Assembly (NCBI RefSeq): GCF_028372415.1
Contig: NC_092875.1
Coordinates: 193,604,372 to 193,668,371, forward strand
Reading direction: 5' to 3'
From: Notamacropus eugenii
Lineage: Eukaryota > Chordata > Mammalia > Diprotodontia > Macropodidae
Length of the DNA: 64,000 nt
Of this stretch, positions 22,691-35,589 are shown piece by piece. The translations under genes and the position numbers were made by a program. The notes under the pieces were generated by a model. The model saw only the letters and a program-made list of their open reading frames with translations, was not told where the DNA came from and did not search any database. Each line of letters begins with the position of its first letter. Positions within the stretch are counted from its first letter, which is position 1.

Positions 22691-24593
22691 TTTCAGCATG
22701 TCAGGCCGTGTTGGGACTTCAGCATTTCTACCTGTAAAATGGGATATTAACCTTTCTCTATCACATGTCAAGATAAAATGGCAGTGACACTGCTTTATAG
22801 CTGTAGAATATCATTTTAATCAATTTCATGAGATCCTGTTTTATGTGATGAAGCTATTGCCATATCTTGGCTAAGAGCCTATACTAATAACATTTTGCTG
22901 ATGTGTGTTTATTACTTTGTTGAAAGGAATTTTATATAACAGATGCTTTCACTAATCCCTGTCCATTTAGCAATGTGTCTAGGTAAAGAGACTTATTTTT
23001 TCAAGGCATATATAGCCCTTACATACAAAACATACAAAATGCCAGGTATTCTTAAATTTCAAAATATGATCTTGGGGGTGGGTATGATTTATTCTGTTTA
23101 TTACATAGAACTTGTTTCCTGGTTACTGGTGCTTGGGCTGTAGAATAAGAGCATAGAGGCAGAAGTGTACTGCATTGCTATGGGAAGGTTTGTTGTAAAA
23201 CAGCCAACTGCTTGAAACATTGAGAATTGCTTTCTCAACAACTATGTAGCAGCTGCTTAGTTTAGACTAGAAATGGTAATTTGTAATAGAATCTGCATTA
23301 TTAAATAGGAAGTAGTTCTCACTGACAAACCTCCAATATATACAGTAAATAACCCCCAATATCACTAATACAACTATAGGAAACTTGTCAGATTTAGAGA
23401 AGATGCTACATTGTATCTAAATATGTTTACAATAAAAGCATATTCACTTTCTCAGATGCTCTTGCTTTGAAATCGGTAAAACATATTTCTGAGCTCTGTC
23501 CCTCACTTGGTCTTGTTTGCAAAGATATACACATTTATTTAAATAACTTTCTCCTTTATCTACTGTTGCATCAATTCCATTTTAATGAGACTGAATAAAT
23601 GTAATTTTAAGATTGTTAATGTGAGTCTTCATCTGTGTCTAAATCTTGGGCAATATTTTTTATGACACAGCTCTTAATTATTTATAGTAATAAGCAGTAC
23701 ATGAATTGAAGTATCTCATATAATCTGACACTCTACCAGTGCAAGATTCTTTATAATGATATTCCTTACAAGTGGTAACCCTCCCTGTGCAGGAACAACT
23801 GAGCTGAGAGGAAAAAGGAACAAGAATGATTTCCCTTCAGTCTCCCCTTCTCCCATTTCCTCTACAGTTTAAAGTGGAAAAACTTTAAAATTAGTTTTCA
23901 GCCACTTTGAAATAGTGCAGTGAAATTAGTTTCCCAAAGAAAATCCAAAAAGCTTTTCTCTCTTACTGGAAAACAACCCCTAGTAATGGAAGAAAGGGAA
24001 TGTTGGAGACAATAGAATTTCTAAAAAAAAAATTGCTTCTGGTTTCAGTCTCATTTACTGAATAAGAGCTGCTAATATATATATTTCCATATCTCAAAAT
24101 TGGTAGATTTTCACACCTTCTTAAACTTCGTGCTATTTGTTGAATGTGTTTAACAAACACTAAAAAAGTAGATAAGAAAAACAAGGAAATGACTGATCTG
24201 TAGATTGAATAAGCCTCTAACTTAATGCCTAATGATTACTGACTTCAATTGTTGGGTTGTTTTTCATTGCATCTGCAGCACTTCATGCAGTATTTATGAT
24301 TCATCTTTCTGACTTTCTTTTCCCTCTTGTCCTTTCCTCATGTTTTATTATAGGCTCATCCTAACCTTCTCTTCAGTTCAGTTATTAGCTAGCTTTTAAT
24401 GTGATGCATAGTGGTATAAGTTTCTTTGTGATTTAAGAGCTTTATGAAGGCTTCCTTTCATTTCCTTAATATTTGAGAGATGATTACATGGTATAGTAAA
24501 ATTTCACTAAAATTATTACAATTCAGTCCCTCAGTGTGGGCCATGAAGTAAAAGCTAGGGAAATTTTTATGAACAATATTTTATTTTAACTTC

Positions 24594-24596
<3 letters not shown>

Positions 24597-24624
<28 letters not shown>
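24597..24624. repeat. (TG)n microsatellite
   Basis: Fourteen TG dinucleotides in a row, within otherwise unassigned intron DNA. Confidence 0.95.
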
Positions 24625-24629
24625 TTATA

Positions 24630-25685
24630 TACACATTCTCTTTGTTACATTTTAAAATATTTTTATTCCTATTTGGGCAGTATTTTAGTTGCAAATATGG
24701 TCAGTGAAATTTACTAAAATCTTATTTTTATAATTTAATTGTAAAACTTGTAAATGGGTATAAGAAATTATTTAAAAACATAGTTCTGTATTTCATAAAT
24801 ATATATATATGTGTGTGTACAGATGTATATAGGCTATATTATTATATATCAAAGGTTATATACACACATATAAAGCGTTTAATGCAAAATTTAGGTGGCC
24901 CAAGGGGCTTAATCGTGTATTTAATAACAACATAAACATTTTTGTTTTGGTGAAAACTATCAGTTCCTAACATGACCAAAAGGTGGCACTGTTTAACAAC
25001 ATTTGGTGCCCAATTTAGGTGGTTCTTAGAATCTGTTGTTCTCTTTTCCTCTGTCAAATTCATTATTTTTACAAAATTACATTTAAAAAAATGACACTAA
25101 ATTGTCTGTTTTGTTACTGAGACTAGGTATGACTTAAGGAGTCAGTGTCAGTATTTGATTTAAATTTGACGTGATTCAGGAATTCACTTAACGTCAGAGA
25201 ATCAAAATTTCAAAGACAATTATGTGGATGATTGCCATATAATGATTGATAAAACCAAAATCTTGTATGAAGTTTGATAGCTTATGTTTCAGGATAATGT
25301 AATTGCTTCTATGTAGCTCAAAATGTTGGTTTTCATCCTGTGGATAAAATATAATAGCCATAAGTGAAGAATTTATATGATTTTGATGTCACATGCAAGG
25401 CTTATTATAATGGGTCTATTATTTCCAGATATAAAAGCACACCTACACATTTTAAAGACATTCATTGCTGAAATTTTATTCATTGACAGAGGCAAAATAA
25501 AAGTAATATATTAATATCTAGGGTCTGTAAATAGTTTTCCTAGTTAAAGAATGCTGAAAAATAATGTGAAAATTATAGCTTATAAAATCATTTATATTTG
25601 AAAATGTTGAGATAATACTTCCTCTACTGTTATGAGAAAATTAGCTGACCATATGTGGAATAGATAACGTGCAAGCATAGTTCCT
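24630..25685. other. Intron DNA, nothing recognised
   Basis: AT-rich with short TATA and TG runs near 24800. It contains a CTCF-like motif at 24976-24989 (see findings). No gene or repeat is identifiable. Confidence 0.4.
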
Positions 25686-25689
25686 TGGC

Positions 25690-25917
25690 ATAATGATGAA
25701 ACAGTCCTGTCCAACTCATTGTGACCCTACTTGGGGTTTTGTTGGCAGTGATACCTGAGTGGTTTGCCATTTCCTTCTCCAGCTTATTGGAAACTGAGGC
25801 AAACAGAGTGAAGTGACTTACCCAGAGTCACACAGCTAATAAGTACTTGAGTCTAGATTTGAACTCAGGAAAATGAGTCTTCCTGACTCCAGGCCTTGTC
25901 CTCTATCCACTGTTTCA
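25690..25917 (-). mobile_element. tRNA-headed RTE-tailed SINE
   Basis: The order is tail (CTGTCCAACTCATTGTGACC, TACTTGGGGTTTTGTTGGCA), core (GGAAACTGAGGCAAACAGAG), then head (GTCACACAGCTAATAAGTAC, CTCCAGGCCTTGTCC). It is antisense and nearly full length. Confidence 0.85.
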
Positions 25918-25919
25918 TT

Positions 25920-27890
25920 CCAGTAATGCCATGTGATTAGGGTTTTCTGTGCCCAATTGGAGTGACTATGTAGTTGTTTTTCATTATATAAATAGCATTA
26001 ACTGGTGCTTCCTGCTGATGTATCAGAAGTAGAAAGTTCCAAGGACTTCTATGCTATTTTTATCAAAAGCTTCACCATTCTGTTTTGATGTGATAAAATT
26101 GGGAAAGCTAAGTCAATTTTTAGGGATTTTTCTTGAGACTGTTTGGCATATTGATTATAGACATTTCTAGCCAAGAGGATTTATACAATTCAGCTATTGC
26201 TACTTTCATTATTTTGAAAAATATAACTTTTTAGAAGATATTTTTTTTTTGTTTTTTTTTTTTTGTGTGTCCTATCTATAGAAAGTCCTTTTAGCTGTGA
26301 ATTGACTGTTTTAGTATTGTTAAATGCATATAATTTGATTGGAGGGAGAAAAATATACTTGATGTTGAGAAAATGTTTTTCTTGTGTTGAGTTGTTTCTA
26401 TCTTGAGTATAATACCAATTTATATTCAAACAATTGAGTTTGTTCTGAGTTCTAAGTAGCCATTCCCAATTGTATGCATATGAAAGAAGTCTGCTTTATT
26501 TATCAATAATTAAAACATCTAAAAGCTATCTTATGGAAAGTAAATTTTCTTCTGATATTTTGGCATATTTTTTAAAAGCTAAATATAAAATTTTATTTTT
26601 TTTATGCATTTAAGGATTTAAGATTATGGAACAGTTTCTTTGGAAATATTGGGAATGCAGTTTTAATTCCTGAAGTGGGTAGGATGAACCATTAACTTCT
26701 TTTTTAGTTAAAAAGAAAACATCTATCTGTAATGAGAGTTATTATGTCCAGTGAAATAATGGGATTTTCAAAATAAGCTAAAATCTCATGGATAAGGTGG
26801 AAAGTGAAAAAGCAATGAATAAGTCTCAGAATTATATTTTTTGGTCTTAGATTCTTCACATTACATAGAGAAGGCAGGAAGACTTCTTAAAAATTAATTT
26901 AACAGTCTTTTTTTCTCTATTCTCTATGTGACTGATGTTCTTCTCAAGGTACAGATTGAGTGATTAAAACACTTATCATAGCAATATTTTTCATTTAAGC
27001 AATACAATATTATTAATGTATAATGAATATTTTTTAATTATAAAAAAGATGCATACAATAAAATTTTTTCCCTGTTTTTCTTAGAAGCTTTATAATATAT
27101 GCCTTATTAATAACATCTAATAATTTATGTTGGTGACTCCAGATTGTGTGATAACCTTATTGTGTGATAACCTTATTGTGTGTTTGAGATATAGTTTGTC
27201 ATATGCCATTTTAATTTCAATCGCCTTCTTAGTTGGTGATCCACCTTAAACCTTGCAACTCTGTGTCCTATATCAGGAACTGGAAAAGAGTAAGAGAAAC
27301 GAATCATAGAATCAGTTTCTTTAAACATGTGTTAATAATGAGGGAAATTATAATAAAAGTGACAGTTTTAATAAGACCGCTACATCTGAACATTCATTGC
27401 AAATAGCATTCTAAGTTCTGTGAGCTTTTAATTAGAGAGAGTTGGGTCATTGGTCTTATTAACTTATTTTAAAAAACCTACAAAGACTTATTAATTTTTT
27501 TAAAACTGTAGATAAGAGAATATCATAGAGTTAAGCATAAGAATAGCTTCAGGTTTTTCCTAAAAAGAAATACAATTGAAGCTGAAAAGTATCCTAGGCA
27601 ACTAGTGACCATTAGCATTTAACAATTTGTCTTTGTATCTATAGTTCAGATCAATGAAGAACTTGATTCTTTATGTCAGAAAATCAGCTTTAGTTAGGTT
27701 AATTTTCAGAAATTTGGTTGATATTCCAGTCTGCTGTCTCTTGTGCTAATCACCTGTTACTTTTTTAAAAAATGGACTCTATATTATCTGTATCTTTTAT
27801 TTGTAGTAAGCTGGCTAGGCCCATTCTATTTTTTTCTCTTCCAAAGCTTTCTCAACATACTACAACAAAATTTTTGTTTTCTGATAAAGG
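25920..27890. other. Intron DNA, mostly unique-looking, with one small tandem repeat
   Basis: AT-rich with A- and T-runs. ATTGTGTGATAACCTT is tandemly repeated at 27143-27158 and 27159-27174, with half a third unit to 27182. I see no gene. Confidence 0.5.
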
Positions 27891-27896
27891 AGAATA

Positions 27897-28179
27897 TACA
27901 GTTATCCCTTCCACATCTCAACTTTCCCCATTGGGGTTTCAACATATCGCAGGCCAGCATAAGAAATTAATGGGAGTGCAGAAGCCACAGATGACACAGA
28001 GTCTCTAGCTAAATATTTAACCCAAATATTACAATAAAGTACTGTAAATGCCCCAAAAAAGAAAAAGGAAAAATTCAGGGTTCTGTAGTATGAAGGGAGG
28101 GCCAAAAATTTTATGTAGATTTTCCAACCTGGGCGGGATGCTGCTTCTCTAACCCTCATGATATGGAAAGGGTGACTCT
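27897..28179. mobile_element. Tc1/mariner-like non-autonomous element
   Basis: The left end TACAGTTATCCCTTCCACAT pairs with the right end GATATGGAAAGGGTGACTCT as an imperfect inverted repeat about 19 bp long, 283 bp apart. A left TA flank fits Tc1/mariner. The interior has no coding capacity. Confidence 0.55.
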
Positions 28180-28235
28180 CAAGAGTATTGTATGAGATTT
28201 TCTCTTTGCCAGAAGCCATACCCAGTGTCATTGAA

Positions 28236-28495
28236 TTGAAGAGTATATGGTAGGGAGTTACTCATAAGACAGCTAGAAAGGTAGGAGAGGGCAAGGTAAT
28301 GAAGAACGTTGAGTGTCAGATGGAGGATTTTGAATTGGATCCCAAAGACAATAGGGAGCTACTAGTGTTTATTGAATAAGAAAGTGACATAGTTGGACTT
28401 GTGTGGTAGGAAAAATTGCTTTCACAGCTGACTGTGAGATTAATTGGGATGGGGAGAAACTTGAGGCTGACACACTATTGTAGGGCCTGAGGTCC
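28236..28495 (-). repeat. L2 LINE, antisense
   Basis: GAATTGAAGAGTATATGGTA, AATAGGGAGCTACTAGTG and GGGATGGGGAGAAACTTGAG match antisense L2 coding sequence as it appears elsewhere in this window. Confidence 0.7.
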
Positions 28496-28739
28496 AGATC
28501 TAAGGGTACAAATTTGTTAGCTTGAAACCTTGTTCTCAACATGAGGTATGGATATCACAACAATTCAGCTTTTGAACTGAACTTGCTATTATAAACAGAA
28601 GGGAACTAAATCTATTTGAACGTTTGTAGTTAGAATAGGGATAGAGATGTGACTTGTGATTTCATATGGGTAACTGGGGAATGAAAAAACACCCTCTGCC
28701 AGTTGCAGCTAGACTTTACCTTCTCTGCAATTTATAATC

Positions 28740-28885
28740 TTAGATAGTTACTTAGAACACTGGGAAGTCCCATGACTTGCCTAGAGTCAAATGGCCTGTA
28801 TGTTTCAAAGACAGCTTGAAGTCAGGTCTTCCTGGCTTGGAGACTAGCTCTCTTACCCCTCTGTCATGGCTGCCATGCAGTTGAA
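28740..28885 (-). repeat. MIR-type SINE
   Basis: CCCATGACTTGCCTAGAGTC and TTGAAGTCAGGTCTTCCTGG are antisense MIR/SINE landmarks. Confidence 0.6.
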
Positions 28886-29057
28886 ATTTTTTAAAAAACA
28901 AAACAAAACACAAGAAACTAAGAATTTTAAACAGTTTGATTAGTATTTCTGCTAGAACTATGAGAATCCACCTTTTGACTGTATTGAATCTTTTTAAGTT
29001 CACTATTTATATTCCCGGTACTTAGCATAAAGACTGGCACATAGTAATCGGTTAATA

Positions 29058-29063
<6 letters not shown>

Positions 29064-29101
<38 letters not shown>
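29064..29101. repeat. (CT)n microsatellite
   Basis: A 38-bp CT run. It directly follows GGTTAATAAATGCG, a decayed L2 3' end (about 29010-29063, sense), so the CT run may have grown from the element's tail. Confidence 0.9.
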
Positions 29102-29104
<3 letters not shown>

Positions 29105-29154
29105 GATGGATGCTAAAGGAAGATTACTATATAAAATAGTAGTAGGAAACACTA

Positions 29155-29500
29155 ATAATGATAACAAGTAACTTATATTTATATGGTGCTTCATAATTTG
29201 TAATTATTTCCTAAAAATGAAATTGTACAAATATTTTCAAAGAGGCTTTGAGAGGGTTAAGTGACTTGCACACGGTCTGAGTAAATCAGACCTTCCCACC
29301 TGCCTGTGCTCCTGGACTTTATCAGAATTTCACCATCCTTCAAGATCACTTCAGTAAATCAGTAAATGAATATTGATTAAGAACCTACTATATGCCAGCT
29401 GTGCGACGTGTTGGGAGTTCAAATGAAAAAAAAGTCCTTGCCCTCAAGGAGCTTACAGTCTAATGAGAGAAGATGATTTACACAAAGAAACTTAAAAGAG
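29155..29500 (-). repeat. MIR-type SINE followed by L2 3' end
   Basis: 29155-29300 has TATATTTATATGGTGCTTCA and GTTAAGTGACTTGCACACGG. 29345-29500 has GAACCTACTATATGCCAGCT and GCCCTCAAGGAGCTTACAGT. Both are antisense. 29500-29910 is moderately GC-rich and not assigned. Confidence 0.7.
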
Positions 29501-29914
29501 CATGGGGAATCATGGAGGGTGTGAGGAGGTACCGTGCAGGGAGCAGGGGGCCTAATGTTCATGGAATTGAAACTAAGCAGAGCTGCTGTTGGAAAATGAA
29601 GTGTTTCCTGGGAAAGTCTGAAAATTGTAAACCTGAAACCCTCACCGCTTGCAGTACTGCTTGCCCTGGCATTGCTCCCTCCCTCTGATTTGGAGAGGGT
29701 AGGCAGTGGAGAGCTCTTCACAAATCCTCCATTTTAGGGGGGGTACCCAAGGCAACTATCTCATCACTTCCCATCTGGCTGTATTCTTGGATCTTGTCAG
29801 AATCTCGTCTTGCTGCTGCAAGATCATGTCAACCCTGAAACGTTTCCCATCTGACTGCAGTACTCTGGATTTCATTATCGTGTTCTCTAACTAGGTGCTG
29901 CTCCTCTCCCCAAG

Positions 29915-30038
29915 CTCATTTTTAGATTGTGAGCTCTTTGAGGGCAGGGACTGCCTTTTGCCTTTCTTTGTAGCCTGAGCGCTGTGCCTGGCACAGAGTA
30001 TATGCTTAATAAATACTTATTGACTACCTGACTGGCAG
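29915..30038 (+). repeat. L2 LINE 3' end
   Basis: GATTGTGAGCTCTTTGAGGG, GCGCTGTGCCTGGCACAGAG and GCTTAATAAATACTTATTGA are the classic sense L2 terminus. Confidence 0.9.
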
Positions 30039-30234
30039 TAAATCATAGAGATGGTGCTTGAGCCTACGTCTTGTGACTCCACAGTCAGTGCTCTTCCTAT
30101 TATGTCACAGTGTAACAAACTCCACATAGGAACCTTGAACTTGTAGAACTGATAAATGGAAAAGCTAGTTCATAGTTCTGTTTTTTTCCTGACTTTTACT
30201 TTGTTAAATTGATTTTCTCTCCTTTGCTTGTGGT

Positions 30235-31215
30235 TTTTCCCAGCCTCTTAAAGTGGGTTTTCCTCAAAATTCTATCCTCAGACCTTTCTTGTATCTAAAC
30301 ATTCTATTTTGTGGCATTTCATTTGTTTTTACCCATTTAACTATTATTTCTACACAGAGATGACTCTCAAATATATATTCCATCCCTGATCTTTTCCTGA
30401 ACTTCAGACCTGAATTTCCAAATCCTTTCTTGACTTCTCCAGTAGTACGTCCTGGTCAAATTCAGTATATACAAAATAGGCATTTATATTTCTGTCACTG
30501 TTTTCGACTGAGTCCCTGAAGCCTTCCCCAGTGTTGCCTTTGACTCATCTCTCTTCCTTACAGCCTATATTTAATTAATTACTAAGATATTTCAATTCTA
30601 ACTTGGAAATAGATTTTGAATCTGTTTCCTTTTTTTTCTGTTCTTGCCAGTACAAACCTTTAGAACCCATGTCTCTGGACTACAGCTACAGAACTGAACC
30701 CTGCAATCCAGGATGTGGTTTGACAAGGATTACCACTTCTCCCATTTTGGATATTATTCCTCATGGCTGCCATAACATGATGCTGACTAGTACTGAGCTT
30801 GTATCCCAGTAGTACCCCCTAGATCTTTTTCACATGACTTATGTAACCACACTTCTTCTGCCCCCTGCATAAATATTATACTTTACATTTGTTCCCATTA
30901 AATTTCAACTTACTAAATACAACCCAAATAAAATAATTTAAATCTTATTAAATAAATTCTATTCATTAATATACTAGATCTCCCAGCATGATATTTATTA
31001 ATCAAATAAATTTTCCATCTATGGCTTAATATACTTAAGCCATTGTTAAAAATGTTAAATAGAATAGGCACCAGGGTAACTTTATATGTTTTATTCCCTT
31101 CTTTGTTCTCCTTTCTTCTAGGTTGTGAGTTTCATGAAGGCAGTGACTACAGCTTAATTATCCTTGCATTCTGGGTACCTACCATAGTTTCTTGTTTCTA
31201 GTAAGTGTCTAACAG
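30235..31215 (+). repeat. Decayed L2 LINE fragments
   Basis: 30240-30600 has ATGACTCTCAAATATATATT and GTTGCCTTTGACTCATCTCT. 31080-31215 has TTCTAGGTTGTGAGTTTCAT, a decayed L2 terminus. The stretch between is unassigned. Confidence 0.55.
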
Positions 31216-31455
31216 ATGGCTGATGATAGCTAGGTTACATTGGAGGTTTGCAAAATTCTTAACAAATATATTACTTTATCCTCATTGCATCCCTGAGAGG
31301 TAAGTACTACTACCATCCTGATTTTATAGATGAGAAAATTGAGGCTGAGGGAGATTGTGTGAGTTGCCCATGGGGCCAGTGTCTGAGATCAGATTTGAAT
31401 TCAGGTCTCTTGACTGTAGGTCTAGCATTCTATTCATGGTCTACCAAGCTGCCTG
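31215..31455 (-). repeat. MIR-type SINE
   Basis: TTTATAGATGAGAAAATTGA, GATCAGATTTGAATTCAGGT and TCTAGCATTCTATTCATGG are antisense landmarks in order. Confidence 0.75.
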
Positions 31456-31754
31456 TGATGATGAATGAATACAGCTTAACCCGCTGAAGATGTGGAAATT
31501 TTAGGGTAGATCATTTCATTCACTAAATAGTAGTAATAGTAGGATATGTAAGTTGTTAGGTGAGAACCATGACTCCTAGAAGGCTCAATAATACTGGTAT
31601 ACAGTATCCATTATGCCACAGACTTGCTTGGCTTGGATTCCAACCAAAAGTTATCATTCAGGCTATTGGGGTATATTTTGCTTGTGAACAGAAATTTGAT
31701 TTTAAAATGGAAACCGATGGAAAAAGTAAGACTGAGAAAGGAGACATCATTTTA

Positions 31755-32310
31755 CAGTTACAAGAGCAGTGGTTTTAGAGTCAGGAGCATTTGGTTCATA
31801 TTCCATCTTAGTGACCTAAGTGTGCATTTGGGCAAAGTCACTTCATCTTTTTGGTCTTGTGGCTCTATTTTCTGGCTTAACTTGGCTCAAAATCCAATGA
31901 TTCGTTTTGCCAGCTGTTTTATAGTCAAATTTTGCTTGCATCCATCTCACCTGATGCACAAAGAGATATCTGTATTCAGGATGCTTTGAAAAGGGAATTA
32001 ATTTATACTGATCTCTTCTCCATTCCCATTTTTTGTCTCATTGCCTTTTCTTAGAGAATGAGACCTGTGTACACTAACTAGCTGTGTAATCTTGGCTAAC
32101 AATTACTCACTTTAACAGATTTTTAAGTTTACATAGTGATTATCCAACAAAAACTGTCTGAGGCAAGTAGTGTTTGTTATCCCCAGTTATACAGATGAAC
32201 ATAAAAAGGGACTGAATTTCTTTGGGTCTTAGTTTTCTCATTTGTAAAATGAGTGGATTGTCTTAATTAACCTTTGATAGACCTTTTAGCTTTAATACTT
32301 TGATTCTAGG
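31755..32310. repeat. Three MIR-type fragments
   Basis: 31755-31865 is sense (GCAGTGGTTTTAGAGTCAGG). 32095-32205 is antisense (TGTTATCCCCAGTTATACAG). 32205-32310 is sense (TTTTCTCATTTGTAAAATGA). Confidence 0.55.
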
Positions 32311-32624
32311 TAATGAAAAAATCATTCTTTCCCTGTTTCTGTTGGTTTTCCTTTTTGTTTGTTATTTTGTTTTCCCCTTATCTATTATTGGAATAGAGAA
32401 ATGAGATAATTTTTTAAGCTGAGCAGTGTGAAATATCCAATTAGAATTTACTACTTTATCCATGAGATCATCAGGATTCTGAAAAATGAAAAGTATCAGT
32501 AGTAGAAATGCGAATATGGAACCCTTAGCTTTTGGACATAATATTTAAGGAATAGAATATTTGGAAATTATAAATCTCTTAACTAGATTATTTGAAAGTA
32601 GAAGTAATACAAAGGTGGTTAAAG

Positions 32625-32800
32625 TAGAAAGTAGTCGTTTATGTCTTGACTTTGACACATAATAGTTTTGTAACTCAGGATCTCCAAGGCTTAATTTACT
32701 TGACTGTAAAATTTAGGATGTTACTTGTACTTCCTACCTCACAGTATTTTTATGAGGAAAGTTCTAAGTGTTAAAGACCTATGTAAATATTAGCTGTGAT
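32625..32800 (+). repeat. MIR-type SINE
   Basis: TTAATTTACTTGACTGTAAA and CCTACCTCACAGTATTTTTA follow the sense MIR order. Confidence 0.55.
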
Positions 32801-33765
32801 TTCCATTTAGGCTCTAGAGATGGCTTGCTATGATTTATTTGATCCTTAATAGAGAATCTTTGATAATGAGTCTGGACTTTTGGGGGAAAGTTATACTTTA
32901 TTTCGTGTGAGCAGAGAATCTAAAAGAATTCACTTTAAGAAAACTATTTGAAATAAACCATCCTCTGATTTTTTTTATGTTTTATATCATTAGTGTCAAG
33001 AAGTGTAGTTTATTATCGTACAAAAAATAAAAATATCCTAATGAGTATTCATAAAAACTAAGCAGAAACACAATTTTACTTAATTAAGAAATGTAGTAAG
33101 TCATTCTGGTTGAAAATACACATTTTTTTGCCTTTGAATCCAAAATGATACCCTGTCTTATGAATGGTTAATTCAGGGGATTTTAAAGCTGCTTCTAAAA
33201 TCACAGACTTCAAATCTCTGACATTTCCCAAGGTACTAATGAAAGCAGCCAAATTTGTTAGTTATTAGAGTAAGTTCAGTTTTATCTAGAGGTGTGACAA
33301 TTAGAGAGAGCTTGGTTCTAGCATATCTAATATTTAGGTTTCAAGGCTACCTCCATTGGAGAGCTGTTTGGGAGAGATAACCCATATTGAACCTTGTAAC
33401 ACATACATTTTAATGAGTACGTTAGTTTTACCACCTGCTGAAGTAGAGTTGGAGTGACTGCTGACCTGAAGTGAATGCATGTGTTCAGTATTAATACTGC
33501 ATGTCTGACTCCAGACAGCAATCTTTCATTCTGACATGTACATAGTCAAAGTAAATTAATGTTTAAAACCTGAACACTTTAACTTCATTCGGTGTGTGCA
33601 TTTCATAATAATCCTTCAGATGCAGTTTGCATTGAAATGCTGAGTACTTATACTTTATTTATAAAATGTACAGTTGTACCATGCATTATTGTTGAATACT
33701 GAAGTTTATATAATTTGTGATATTATTTTGTGACTGATTTGTAAATGGTAATTCCTTAAGAAGGT
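32800..33765. other. Intron DNA, nothing recognised
   Basis: AT-rich and apparently unique. No repeat landmark and no coding signature are visible. Confidence 0.4.
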
Positions 33766-34006
33766 TTGTTCAGTTTTTCAGTCATGTCTGACTTTTTGTG
33801 ACTCCATTTGGGGTTTTCTTGGCAAAGATAACTGGAATGGTTCACCATTTCAGTCTACAGCTCATTTTACAGATGAGGAACTGAGGCAAACAGGATGAAG
33901 TGATTTGCCCTGAGTCACACAGCAGTGAGTGTCTGAGGCCAGATTTGAACTTGGGTGTTTCTGACTCCGGGTCTAGCACTCTATTTATGCATCACCTAGC
34001 TTCCCT
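33766..34006 (-). mobile_element. tRNA-headed RTE-tailed SINE
   Basis: Tail CAGTCATGTCTGACTTTTTG and TTTGGGGTTTTCTTGGCAAA, core TTTACAGATGAGGAACTGAG, head GAGTCACACAGCAGTGAGTG and ATGCATCACCTAGCTTCC. Antisense, near full length. Confidence 0.9.
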
Positions 34007-34009
34007 CTT

Positions 34010-35580
34010 AAGGAAGTAGACCTCTAATTTTAGGCAGAGAAAATCTTTTTTTGAAACTTTTAGTTAGTTTTTAGAGCTTTTATTTTAAGTGTAATATCGT
34101 AAGTTTTCTTTATTATTTTTTTGACCATGATAATATGGTGTTTTGATCACAGTAAAAATACTCTCATCTCTGTACCATTATATAAGTAAAAAGGATATGA
34201 CTGAGAATATTTCATGATCACATTGGCACCCTAATTTTTCAACTTGTATATATTGATTTTAAAAAATCATACCAGATGTTGTAATTTGAAAATCATGTTA
34301 GCATTTTTGTAATAAATTAACTTACAGACAAAGTCTGTTTCTAATACAACAGCATTTTAAGATTCAATTTTATGGTCCAAGACCACATTGCATAAGCCAT
34401 TGCAACCCATTTCCTGTTTTGTTTTCTTTTCGTTAAAAGAGTTAGCTTTTTTTCAGCTCTATCATGGAATTCAGTGTTCTTGTTTTATTTGGTAATTGTT
34501 TATTATTTATATATCATAAATGTGTGTAGTGACCATAATGAGAATAGTATGTGATTGAAGCCATGTGAAAACAAGACAGTTTTCGTAACACTTTTGTGTG
34601 CTTAATTTCAGAGAAAAAATTGAAGTTATGTTTATTAGCAAACATATTTTGACTTGGTAATTATTTTATGCTCCAATAAGATGGCAGATGGAATTAAACC
34701 CATTATCTGTTTATAGAGAATATGTTGGACTTATTTTGAATTATATCTTTTACTAAAATCAGCATGATGTTTTATATTTTGCCTCAGAGATAAAATAAAT
34801 GCTGTATTCACCCTCCCTGCCCACCATTGAACTTATTCTTTGTAAATTTGACAGTTAATTTTTTTTCTAAAAATATTTCATCCATAGTGTTTGGTTCATT
34901 ATATAGAAAACCAGAGTAATATTGAGTATACGGTTTGTTTGTTTTTATCACCGATCCCCAACTATTCTTAGTGTCATAGAAAGAGTATGCTTTCTGGGGT
35001 ACCACAGACTTTGATGTAATTTAGAAACATTGTAGAGAGAACACTTATTGCACAGGACCTTATTCTTTGCAGTGATTGATGCGCTGCCCTTTGTATACAA
35101 AGATGACCCTTTGTATATAAACGTGACCTAGAGCTTTTTCAGTTTGGATGGATTTGTAGTGATCCATTGCTGACTTGCATTGCGTTGTGACTCCCCTGTG
35201 CATTTGTGTTCTGGCTGGTCATAGTTAAGAATATAGTCTTAAAGAAGAAGAGAAGAGAGTAGAGTTAATTGGATTATGTGGCAGTTGAACTTCTGACCTT
35301 GGTTTCATTAGCTTTATGCTCATTCTAACTAGGCAAACTAACCAGCCATGGACAAATTACATACATCATTTGAACATGTTAGTCTTTGTTTTGTTGGTAT
35401 CTACAATTTTTGTTTCTCTTCCAGTATTTCTGAAATGTCTCATTGATGGAAAACAAGCCATATGTAGGAAGTGTGAGCTATTTGGTCATTAGTTTTTTCT
35501 CCTTTTAAAAATATTAAAATAAGTTTTTCTATTAACAAGTATTTTAAAAATTAAAGTCTCTCGTACTTTCCTTTGATCGA
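34010..35580. other. Repeat-free intron DNA
   Basis: About 1.6 kb of AT-rich, unique-looking sequence without recognisable elements. It is a candidate location for conserved non-coding sequence (see findings). Confidence 0.45.
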
Positions 35581-35589
35581 ATTTAAAAA

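Noticed and set aside
29003..29194. Minus-strand frame with a RERERE run
   Set aside because: It is translation of the CT microsatellite at 29064-29101.
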